A stretch of 64,000 nt of DNA from Iris pallida (Eukaryota; Streptophyta; Magnoliopsida; Asparagales; Iridaceae): assembly GCA_029216955.1 (NCBI GenBank), contig JANAVB010005597.1, positions 43,769,466 to 43,833,465 on the forward strand, written 5' to 3'. The first letter of the stretch is position 1. Each line of letters starts with the position of its first letter. The position numbers and the translations under genes are program-made. Shown in pieces: positions 34,490-44,198 of the stretch. A model generated the notes under the pieces. It had not been told where the DNA came from. It made no database searches and saw nothing but the letters and a program-made list of their open reading frames with translations.

Positions 34490-35204
34490 TCAGTTAGCGA
34501 CGGACTTGTGACCGTTTTGCGACGGTCACCACCAGTTTTCGACTACTTTTCGACGGTTATTCCGTCGCTAACTGGATATTTGGAAATGTTCCCAGGTAGC
34601 GACGGATGGTCGACGGATTATCCGTCGGCATGGTATATTGTTCGACGGAATCGCGACGACCTATCCGTCACCCGTTTTCTGGAAATAACAAGAATTTTCA
34701 GAACAAGATCGACGGTTATTCCGTCGCTATTCCGTCGATATATGTCGGCGGAATAGCGACGACTTATCCGTCGCCATGTTGCTGAAAATGACATGAATTT
34801 CCAGAAGCTGATCGACGGATTTTTCGTCAGAAAACCGTCGCTAATCCGTCATTTGTTATCGAAGGTGTCGACGGATTAGCGACGGAACGATACGATCTGA
34901 TACGCTGTTACGACGGGTTATCGACGGAATTTTACGTCGCTATTGCCTACACATTTCAGTACTTAATAGTTGAAATGGACGAAAGTCCGTCGGAAATGCG
35001 TCGCTAATGCTTCGTATTGTGACGTCGACAATCCGTCGCTATTCAGTCATGTGACGACAACTTAGCGACGGAACGTTATTAGCGACGAGCTGATTGTCGA
35101 CGGATTTTTTTGGCCAAAATCCGTCGGTTATCGGTCGCTAATAGTAATTACCGTCGGTTTAGCGACGGATGTGGCCGTCGCTAAAACGATAAATTTTGGT
35201 AGTG
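34490..35204. repeat. CACTA 2 right subterminal repeats and terminus
   Basis: Dense GCGACGG, CCGTCGCT, GACGGATT and TCCGTCGG words in both orientations (more than 25) run up to ACGATAAATTTTGGTAGTG. The left side is shorter and has fewer motifs. Confidence 0.9.
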
Positions 35205-36552
35205 AAGCTAATGATATTTGTTTTGCAGGCCTAACTGTTTGATGTTTGATGCATGGACAGACTCGTGATGCTTAAAACTATGATATATAATATCTTTTTT
35301 GCAGGAATAGGATAAGACGATTTTGTTGTTTAAACCATGTACAAGTTACTAATCATTTTCAATATATCCTTCTAACTATATGATAGTCTATGAGTGACTT
35401 TCCATAATTAGAAGTTGGAACGTACAAGCTCATTTCTTTAGTAGACATAATAGTCCCGTGACTGCAACGACATAAAAGGCTCAGTATGTTTCTGTCTCTC
35501 CTAGGCTGAGACAAATTCGGCGTCCTGGAAATCGTCCGAGAGATTTAAACCTTGTGCACAGGTTGTTCGAGACAAATGTATGATATGTAACTTCTATCAA
35601 ATAAAATAATGTGATGCAACAACTATATGCTATGCAAACTCATTTCTTTCTTATCTTTTCATTCCGACGATCGACCAAGTCGTGAATATAAAGCCTTAGA
35701 TTTGTTCTTCCTTCATTTTCTATCCTAACACTCTTCTGATAGTGGTGACATACGAGCCTCAGAGTATTCCATAATACTTACTTTCTTACGATACAACATA
35801 ATATTTCATTCAGAAGTCTCTCCACATAACAATGGCAAAGTGAAGTTATAATAACATCTCACAAGAAAATAACAGTCTATAAAAGGATTCGTTCAACTAT
35901 TAAAGGAAGTAAGCAACAATTGATCTTCTTTTCTATAATTCTCTCCCAATAAGTTAATACGACCATTTCATGTTTTTTATTAGGAGTACACGAATTTCAT
36001 ATAATTACCATTATTATGATTACAAATTATATTTTTAGGAGCAAAACATAAATATATTCTTTATGAATTTTTTTATTAGTCGTGAAAGAATAATAAAAGA
36101 GAAGTCTCGTCAATTCACATTTGACAAAACGTATTTATGACCCATCGAGAGCGCTCCTAATGATAGCTTTCCTCTTATTCGAACCAACAAACCAACATTG
36201 AAAGCAACATAATGCCCCAGGGCATTACATCTTCTGGCAATGCTATGGGTGTTGGTAGCTTGATTGAGGCTGGGCATTTATCGATTGATACTGATGTTTA
36301 ATCAAATCACATAATTCATATATAAAAAATTATTTCAAAATTAGAATGGAACCAATGTTCTAAGTCATTTTATGCGACGATTCAACTGATTAAAAAAACA
36401 AAACAAAAAGTTTCCTAAGCCATTGATGGCTAATGGGTTGTCGAACATGGAGGTCGACAAGACGGTCTCCTTAGAAAAAAAAATATATTTTATCGAAAAA
36501 ACTTAGATGAATTCCAAAGAGATCGACGCTGATGTAGAGCATTCTGATAATT
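35205..36552 (-). other. Remaining copia internal DNA, degenerate, with PBS relic
   Basis: About 1.3 kb between the CACTA end and the right copia LTR. No coding motif could be recognised. Directly beside the LTR the minus strand reads AATTATCAGAATGCTC, which resembles the Met-tRNA primer site TGGTATCAGAGC with changes. This supports the LTR assignment. Confidence 0.5.
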
Positions 36553-37030
36553 TGTTGTAGTCAATTATTGACTACGAAATATGAACGAGAGAAACTATTA
36601 ATTTCTGATGGCTGAACCGCTTCAAAGGGTATCCATAACGTATATTTATAGTGGTTATTGGCTTAACAAACTTTATAAAGATACTAGTAAATGCACGTGC
36701 TTTGCACGTATAATAAGAATATTTTTTAAGTATAGTTAAATATCTTTTCTAACTCTTGTCGTTAAGATACAAGATATTTTTCTTGTTTGGTTGAGTTTGA
36801 TTTTTCATGTTGACAAATTTTTACTTTTTTTAAACAATTTTTTACATAATTTATTTTTTAAAAATAAAATGGACCGTGATATATTGACAGCTTAGACGGT
36901 TCACTGTTGAGTCATTTTGAAGCCTCATTATATAGTGGAAGATGATTTATGATAATATTGTAATCGATAACACCTATCATATTTGTTAGTTGGTAGAACC
37001 CGACTAAGTTAGTTAAAACTAACTACAATA
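36553..37030 (-). repeat. copia 5' LTR, interrupted by a Helitron
   Basis: Aligns with the left LTR at both ends (TGTTGTAGTC.. at 36553 and ..AACTACAATA ending 37030). 259 extra bases in the middle are explained by the Helitron at 36684. Without them it is 219 bp against 226 bp for the other LTR. Confidence 0.75.
36684..36942 (-). mobile_element. Mini-Helitron, 259 bp
   Basis: On the minus strand it starts TCTTCCACTATATAATG at 36942 and ends in the hairpin GTGCAAAGCACGTGC followed by ATTTACTAG at 36684. TC at the 5' end, a GC-rich hairpin and CTAG (CTRR) at the 3' end are the Helitron signature. It sits between A and T. The sister LTR near 25660 lacks it and gives the empty site. Non-autonomous, no ORF. 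Confidence 0.85.
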
Positions 37031-39854
37031 TTCTCAACTATAAAAAAATTAGTTATGGACTGAAATATGTCTGATAGTTAAGAAATGATGCATGATTTTA
37101 ATTTATGTTAAAGTTCAGGACCCCTAACCTTACTTTGTAGTCCACTTGTAGAACAAGAAAACCTTTAGAAACTAATAACATAGAAACCTAAGTTATCTTT
37201 GGGATTAATGGCGTAGTCGCTATATGTATTCTTTGCTCTTGTGGTTTCGTTGACTATTTTGTTTCCTCTCTCTTTTGTTTTTGTATGAACTTGACTATTC
37301 CTAAGTTTTCATTTCAAGTTGTTAGCAAAATGATTTTGGACGGTTCACTTTGACATAATCAACTTAGACTTAAAAAAAATTACATTACAACAAAAAAGCT
37401 ATGCTGGAGTCTTGTAAAGTATAAAGGTCTTTTTCGTATAATAAAGTAATGGCCAAGTGTTTCTATTATAATGTGGAGTGTTGGTGATGCGAAATCTTTG
37501 TAGGAAGATTTTGTGTATAATTGTTGTAACTTGTACTTTGTCTATGGAAAATTCCTTTGGCATTGTTGCCAATGATGCAATGCCAAAATATGTTTTGGAC
37601 AAATACGAGCAAAATAAGCTGTTGGATTTCGTTGTTTGGCTATAGTTACAATAAAAATAAATATATTACTCTCCCAATGTTTCATGATTATTACAGAAAT
37701 TATCTCTATTTTAAAACTAATTATACGGACTACCCATCTCCTTTCTGAAAAAATTAAACATAGAGATTATAACTTTGTATAGAAAATATAAAAAATAGGA
37801 ATAATCCGGGTAACTAGTTTGAAGTTTCAAAGTAGAAATAATTAGTGTAATAAATATAAAAACATAAGAATAGTTAACATAAAATGTCCTTTACAACAAG
37901 AAGTCTCTTATAATGTGGGACATCTAAGGTACTTTTTTGTTTCAACTTCTTAGATGGGTCTTGGTCTCGAGGATAAAAATGTCTAATGTTATGAAGCCGT
38001 CGAGTTTGGCAATTTTAAACTCAATCAAAGCAAAATTTATAAGGATCTATTTGGTAACTAGAAAAATGAAAGTAGAAAACTAGTGAAAAGTCATCATAAT
38101 TTTTTTTAGTTGAAATATTTTCTGTGAGTGACAATTTAGTAGAAAATAAGCAACCCACTAGTTCATTGTGATCGGTCAAACAAGATAAAAAGAATAAGTT
38201 TAGTTGAAATATTTTCTGTGAACGACAATCTATGTTGCTTTCTTCCGAAAATAATTAGAAATAGTGGCTTATTGTTTGACTCAAATAATCAATAAACTTA
38301 TTCTTTCTTAAACAAAGATCTCTTTGTGAAAAGTAAATGTGTTTCCCGAGAACTTTCTTAACAATATTTTGATATAACTTAATAAATGTTAGGATAGCCC
38401 ATTGGGCCATTTGTGTCAACTGGCCAAGCCCAGTGGGAGATGAAACTCTCTTTTTTTCTCTGTGCTTCTAGGCCTTACTCATTTGTAGGCTTCACTGTGG
38501 ACCAAAGTTAGTTGGAGCTTTCTACAAATGAATGTAAAGAAGATATGTGGAAGAAAAAAAAGGGATAAAAATTGGGATCAATAATATGTAAAATGATTAC
38601 AATTGAGTTCAAGGCATTTTTCTTTTCTTTCTGATACTATCTCCAATACATTTTCTTTTAATCCATGGGAGAGAATTGAGTTTTAACCATCAAAACACAA
38701 CATATTACATATGTATGCTAAATTCGACTATGCAAATTTTATTTGTTCATTCCAAGTTTGAAGAAAAGCGATATTTGAACGAACCAGGCTCAATAGCTCA
38801 ATGAATGATATAGGCCGAGGTTTCAATTTAGGTCCATAATAAAATACAGTGCGATATTTACTTTTTTCCTCATAGAGTCAATAACTTTAATGCATTGTAT
38901 ATACTATGAATATGAAATTATGAAGGGTTTTGTTAACATTAATTTTTCAATGCAAATTTTTTTGTATCAAGTCTTGATAACATTTTTCAATGCAAAAATT
39001 ATATTTTTAAAATGTTTATTGGACGTTGATCACAACTTTCAAAGTAAAAAAAAAAATGTATTATTTATTCTTAACATGTGCCCTTAAGACAAATGTTAAC
39101 AAAATCCAATTATGAAAACAAGTCCGATGAATCAGGAACATAGCAAACCCAATCTAACTACTACCCAATACAACTACTATACGTTGCAACTTACCCAAGC
39201 TCGTTTCAAACAGACAAGCCAACCCAACCCAATTGAGAAGACGAGCGAAGTGAGGGTGAGATGAGGCAACCAATAACCGGTAAGGAGCAGGGACGGTCCA
39301 CGGGGTTGGGTTGCTCTATTCAGAGTTAGTTTTTGTTGTTCCTTGACCATTATCGTGGGTCGATTATGGAGAATCATCCGTGACTCCGACCTCTTGTCGG
39401 ATAACGCTGAGCCTGAGGGTTGTTCCAAGCAGAGGGGTGTTGTCCAAGTCCGAAGTCTTGTCTAACTTGTCCCTGGGCCGGCATGATAAAGAGTAGTAAG
39501 GGATAAAAGTTCTCCTGAAGTTGAGTTGAGTTTGTATTTGATTGGGTTTAATGTGAGTTGGACCAGGTCGAGAGTTAGGTCTGAACGATAACACTTAATA
39601 CCTCAATAATTAGATTGTTTACCTAACAATTTTAGACAGTATAACAAACTATCAACTAATATATGCCAGAAACATATAACACTCACTAAGAAAGAAAATA
39701 TTGTGTCCGTTAAAATAAGGAAACAAAAATTGGAGGGTAGACGTGGCAAAATAGGGGATGATGCCATGGCAAAAGACAATGTCATGTTAGATGTTACCAC
39801 GAAATGACTTCCGCCTGTGTGCACTCGATATAGTTTCGTAGGGATACGTGAAAG
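37031..39854. other. AT-rich DNA, no gene recognised
   Basis: About 2.8 kb with only short ORFs and no domain, terminal repeat or RNA gene. A sentence-like block GTGGGAGATGAAACTC preceded by GCCCATTGGGCC (38398-38450) resembles sequence near copia LTRs elsewhere in the window, but no element could be bounded. Confidence 0.4.
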
Positions 39855-41077
39855 TCAAGGTGTTGTGTCGGCCGGGCGGCCCGGTTCCTGGCTCGAGCCC
39901 AGCCCGAACTGCCCCCCATATACGTGCGGGCCGGGTCTCTTTTCCCGACCCACTGGCGCGGCCCGGCCGGCCCGTTTTGAGCGCGGGTTTGGGCCGGGCA
40001 AACCTCCCAAGTCCGACTAGGCCGATCCGAACCGGCCCGGTCCAGGTCCGGTTCGGCCGATTTTTTTATTATTTATTTTTTTCCAGATTTTTAAACATTA
40101 GGATGCTAAATGGCCATTTTATCCCCATTTTACTTATTGTTTTTAGACCGTTGGAAGGATATTTGGGCCATTTTGCTAAAAATGACCAAAAATATCCTTC
40201 CAACAATTCTTTTTGGGGGTAAAATATGTCATTTTGCACCCAAAAAAAAATCCTACAAATAGGCTATAATTTTTCAAACTTAATCACACCACAATTTCTT
40301 CTGCTTACAATTTTTACAAGCAAACTAGTGCGAAAAGGCGATTTATATCATGGATAATGATCAACTACCGCAGCAACAGCAAGATCAGCAACCGCAACCG
40401 GCACCGCAACCTCAACTGGCACCGCTAGATGATTTGAAAATTTTGCATTATTTTAGCGGAGTTTACGATAAGCGTCGTGCAAGTGGCGGTATCGAAAGAA
40501 TATACGCCACTAAAGTTCTTGTTGAATGTTTGTATTGTATGAAACGAATAAAATGGGACCATAGCCATGGTATAGGAAAGCTACGCCGACATTTAAAATT
40601 ATGTATCAACATCTAAAAATCTTATATTAGTCATTAATCGCAGTTTATGTACTAGAAATCTTGTATCAGTTATTAATCGCAGTTTATGCACTAGTAATCT
40701 TGTATGAGTCTTTGTAATATCGTATTAGTCATTAATCACAGTTTATGTATTAGTCATCTATCGCAGTTTATGTATTATTTTACTTGGTCAATCAAATTTT
40801 ATTTGGTCATTCAAATTTTTTTTTAGAAAGCAAATTTATTTTTTGGGTTTTCCTAACTCGAACCGGACAGACTGGTCCACCGCTGAACAAGCCCGACCCA
40901 GGCCCGGTCTGACCAAACCGGGCCTCGGTTCCGGGCTGGGTCCAGCCATGCCCCCTCCGGGTTAGCCCGGCCCGGCCGGCTCTCGCTCACGATTTGAGCC
41001 CGGACCGGACCGGGCCCGGTCAAACTCGGTTTGACCTGGGCCCGGGCCGGCCTAGACCGGCCCACCCAACACCTTGA
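39855..41077 (+). mobile_element. Non-autonomous hAT element with GGCCCGG subterminal repeats, 1223 bp
   Basis: Left end TCAAGGTGTTG and right end CAACACCTTGA are inverted repeats. The inner 150-200 bases on both sides are packed with GGCCCGG/CCGGGCC words, typical of a plant hAT group. The flanking 8-mers CGTGAAAG (39847-39854) and CATTAAAG (41078-41085) match in 6 of 8, an aged target duplication. Inside are one BED-finger exon and a small hairpin (GGAAGGATATTTGG ... AATATCCTTCC, 40150-40203). Confidence 0.8.
40350..40616 (+). pseudogene. hAT transposase N-terminal fragment with BED zinc finger
   Basis: The 88-codon ORF has a Gln/Pro-rich start (QQQQDQQPQPAPQPQ) and then CLYCMKRIKWDHSHGIGKLRRHLKLC. 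This is the C-x2-C ... H-x5-C pattern of a BED finger, the DNA-binding part of hAT transposases. The catalytic DDE domain and dimerisation region are absent, and the ORF stops right after the finger, so it is a truncated remnant, possibly still able to bind element ends. Confidence 0.7.
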
Positions 41078-41229
41078 CATTAAAGTGAGCGACCAATCCA
41101 TATCTGAGCATATCAGATACATGATAGAAAACTCATACATATGAATACATGTCTTTGAATATCCTAAATTTTAATTACCTTTTAAAATATTGGATAGATA
41201 TTGGCCGATACGTCTTTTTGAATAAAAAA

Positions 41230-41741
41230 AGGCTAAATTATAATTTGATTCTCTCAACTATTCGAGTTTTTCAGTTTAATACCCTCAATTTTGATAGGTA
41301 TCAACATGATATCATAAATTTCAAAAACGACGAAATTGTCCCTCCTCTTTTCCCCCTCCCCCTACAGGCTGTCACCACCCCACCACACCATCTCGTGTCT
41401 CCGGCCCCGCCCCGCGCCGGGCCCCTAACCCCGCCTCCCCCCTCTCCCCGTCGTGCGCCGGCCGCTACAGCGGATGAAGAGAGGAGGGGAGTCGAGGTTA
41501 GGGCTGGGGGGGGGGGGATTGGGGGTTGGTGCAGCCGTGGCTTGAAGAAGGGGCCGGGGTGGTGCAGCCGCAGGATGGGAGACGGTAGAGTGGTGACAGC
41601 CGGTGGGGGGAGAGAGAGGAATGATGATGGGTAATTTCGTCAATTTTAAAATTTAGGATATCAAGTTAATACCTATCAAAGTTGAGGGCATCAAGTTGGA
41701 AAACTTGAATAGTTAAGGGTATCAAGTTGTAATTTAGGCTA
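41230..41741. mobile_element. MULE-type miniature with ~110-bp inverted ends and GC-rich centre
   Basis: 41230-41345 (AGGCTAAATTATAATTTG ...) and 41630-41741 (reverse complement AGCCTAAATTACAACTTG ...) are diverged inverted copies through GATAGGTAT and GACGAAAT. The centre (41345-41625) is very GC-rich, with further inverted pieces (CAGGCTGTCACCACCC / GGTGACAGCCGG) and a G12 run. A-rich flanks prevent a clear target duplication. Long TIRs with an unrelated centre suggest a Mutator-like or foldback element. Confidence 0.65.
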
Positions 41742-41764
41742 AAAAAATAGACCTAGTACTTGTT

Positions 41765-41948
41765 ACACTACGGATGAGCAATATTCGATTTTGGACCAAA
41801 AATAGAACCGAATCGAACCGAATAAGAGATTCGGTTCGGTTTAAAAAAAAATCGGTTCGGTTTCGGTTTTGAAAAAACTAAAATTTCTTATTCGGTTTCG
41901 GTTTCGGCTTCGGTCCAAAACCGAAAATCGAATAAAAAATTTTAGTTA

Positions 41949-42018
<70 letters not shown>

Positions 42019-42054
42019 TATTAATATATCTAGGTATATTTAGTTACTATATAT
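41765..42054. repeat. hAT-like relic, left part, with (AT)n
   Basis: GGATGAGCAATATTCG is followed by many GGTTCGGTTT/AACCGAA words, then an AT microsatellite (about 41948-42016). The corresponding right part (AACCGAA words and CGATTATTGTGTTCG) lies at 47640-47791, so the MULE appears to have inserted into this older repeat. Confidence 0.55.
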
Positions 42055-42476
42055 GGGTAAAGTGCAAAAAACCCCTCGTTAGATGTATACCTTTTGCGCA
42101 GAAAGACCTTTTAGTCAATTTTAGCAGTTAAAGACCCCCGCAATTAGTGACTTGCTCGGAATAGGATCTCCCGTCTGAGAGCCGTTGGAAACAGCCGTTA
42201 CTCTCCAAATTTTTTGAATTTTTTTAATAAAACACCCAAAATATCCTTTGTATTTGATCTATTTAAGGCTGAGGATGTTTGGGGCTTGGGAGAAATGAAC
42301 GGCCGGGGCTTCCACATTAGCTTGTCGTCATCGCCACAGTTGCTTGGGGGTTGTACAGAAGCCTTAATTAATTATTTTTTTCTGATTTTATCAGTTCTTC
42401 TATTTTAGCTAATTTATTTCCAAAGTAATTTATTCTCTTTTCTAAATTTTTTTCGAACAGATTAATCCAAAGTTAA

Positions 42477-42689
42477 AGTTATGGTTCTAGCTCGCAATCT
42501 TCGTTCTCACGACATTCAAGTAGAAATCGAGGAAAATTTATTTACTGCCATTGTGGATCAATTAGTCCATTGAAGACTTCGTGGACGCAAGCAAATCCTG
42601 GAAGAAGATTCTATGGGTGTGCAAATTTTCCAACAGGTTCTTGTGGATTTCTACTATGGGAGGATGATAAACTTCCAGAGTACTATTAG
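42477..42689 (+). pseudogene. GRF-type zinc finger ORF in the MULE
   Basis: After a splice-acceptor-like TTTTTCGAACAG the plus strand encodes a Ser-rich lead (SSSQSSFSRHSSRN). The finger follows with CHCG, TSWTQANPGRRFYGC and CGFLLWEDD, the Cys-containing GRF pattern (CxC, GRxFYxC, CxF). It ends at TAG 42687. No in-frame ATG is present, so it must be a later exon of a spliced gene or a fragment. GRF fingers bind single-stranded nucleic acid in other proteins. It is transcribed towards the transposase gene. Confidence 0.7.
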
Positions 42690-42954
42690 ACTCTAATGTG
42701 GAATTTAATGAAAGAATTGAAGGAGCATCGAAGCCAACGTTTAATTTATTCTAGAGAATCGACAGTGGCGATGACGACAAGTGAACGAAGACCATACTTC
42801 AACATGCATATTTTGCAATTTGTTTTTGGTTTTGTAACGTGCATAGTTATGTTTAAAATTTTTGTATGACGATTGCAATTGTTGAATGAAGTAATCTATG
42901 TGGAAAAAATGTTGGTGACATTGTTAGCATACTTCAGTGGCATAAACTGAACCT

Positions 42955-43565
42955 GAGAGTTCATATAAAATGAAGAGAGTTCATATAAACTGCAGTAAAC
43001 TGCAGAAAGTGAAGAAAAGTATACATTTTAAGCAGAAAGTGAAGAAAAGTAAACTGCAGTAAACATTCAGACCACATCCAAACTGCAGATAAAAGTATAC
43101 ATTTTAAGCACATAAATCTTCAACACATAAAGTATACATTCAACACATAAAGTATACATTCAGACACATCTTCAACACATTTTAAGCACATAAATCTTTC
43201 AACAAAGAAGAAAATCTTACATTCAGACCACATCCAAACTGCAGATAAAAGTATACATTTTAAACACATCCAAACAGCAGATAAAGTATCCAAACTGCAG
43301 ATAAACAAATATGCAACATCTTCAACACATCTTAAGCACATCCATACATTCATACCAACATTTTAAGCATCAAAACTGCAGATAAAAGTATCCAAACTGC
43401 AGATAAAAGTATACATTTTAAGCACATCCATACATTCAGACCAACATCTTCAACACATAAAGTATCCAAACTACAAATAAAGTATACATTCAGACCAACA
43501 AAAATTTTCAACACATAAAGTATACATTCAGACCAACATCTTCAACACATAAAGTTTCTCCATTG
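42955..43565. repeat. Irregular repeats of CTGCAGATAAA / AAGTATACATT words
   Basis: Words AAACTGCAGATAAA, AAGTATACATT, TTTTAAGCACAT, CTTCAACACAT and CATTCAGACCA recur in varying order over 600 bases. There is no fixed period, so it is shuffled minisatellite DNA between the GRF ORF and the transposase 3' end. Confidence 0.75.
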
Positions 43566-44198
43566 TATTTCTTCATTGCATTTCTTCATTGCGTTTCTTC
43601 ACTGGCAGATAAAGTACTTCATTACAGCAGAGCAAAATAGGCACAATAATCCTTCGAAAGATTAGCAAATCCACAGGGCAAAATAGATGCTTGTATACTG
43701 TAGGGAAGAAAGACAGAGTTATAATTATTGAAATGAAGTAAAAGTTGAAAATTAAATGATGAAATGAAGAAGTAGGAACCTGTAGCATGACAAAACGAGG
43801 TAGGGACTGCAGCCTGACAAAATAAGATAGGGACAGTGGCTCAGAGGAGTTAGTGAGGTAGGGACAGTGGCTCAGCAGAGCTAAATAGAGCTGAACACAT
43901 ACATAAGCATAGCACCCCACAGAGTAACAAAATAGAGCAGTTCACACAAAATATGTGTCTCACACAAACAAAGCACCAGAGCCCCACAAAATAGAGCAGT
44001 TCACACAAACAGAGCCCCACCCACAGAGCCTTACACTCACATAACTCTAAATCATCATTGCCAACTTTCAGAAAGGGTCACCAAAATGATAAAGACCCTT
44101 CACTTGTCTACAACCTACGAAAATATGAGTAACAAATAATTAAAATGCACAATATAGTATAGACAAAGAATAGTAGAAAGACAAACAGATGCTGACCT
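43566..44198. other. MULE interior, non-coding
   Basis: Downstream of the transposase stop; short repeats such as AGAGCAGTTCACACAAA and GGGACAGTGGCTCAG occur two or more times. No gene. Confidence 0.5.

Larger units (their letters stand above)
26360..35204. mobile_element. CACTA element 2, complete, 8845 bp, no transposase
   Basis: Left terminus CACTACCAAAAT at 26360 and right terminus ATTTTGGTAGTG ending at 35204 are exact 12-base inverted repeats, followed inward by TTTAGCGA(T/C)GG. The flanks carry AAG on both sides (26357-26359 and 35205-35207), the 3-base duplication of CACTA elements. Subterminal AGCGACGG/CCGTCGCT motifs are dense at both ends. No TNP2 or Transposase_24 sequence was found, so it is non-autonomous. 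The inside is a G-rich array, ~330-bp modules, two small ORFs and four long inverted repeats. Confidence 0.93.
25531..37030 (-). mobile_element. Old Ty1/copia element, split by CACTA 2
   Basis: Two homologous LTRs (25531-25756 and 36553-37030, the latter enlarged by a Helitron) lie in the same orientation on the minus strand. A polypurine tract adjoins the left LTR, a PBS-like sequence adjoins the right one, and an RNase H scrap lies next to the polypurine tract. Without CACTA 2 and the Helitron the element is only about 2.4 kb, so most of gag-pol was lost. Flanking 5-mers (GGCTT, TTCTC) do not match, in keeping with age. Confidence 0.75.

Noticed and set aside
37399..39428. Short ORFs between the copia element and the hAT element
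   Set aside because: All under 85 codons, no start context, no domain and biased AT-rich composition.
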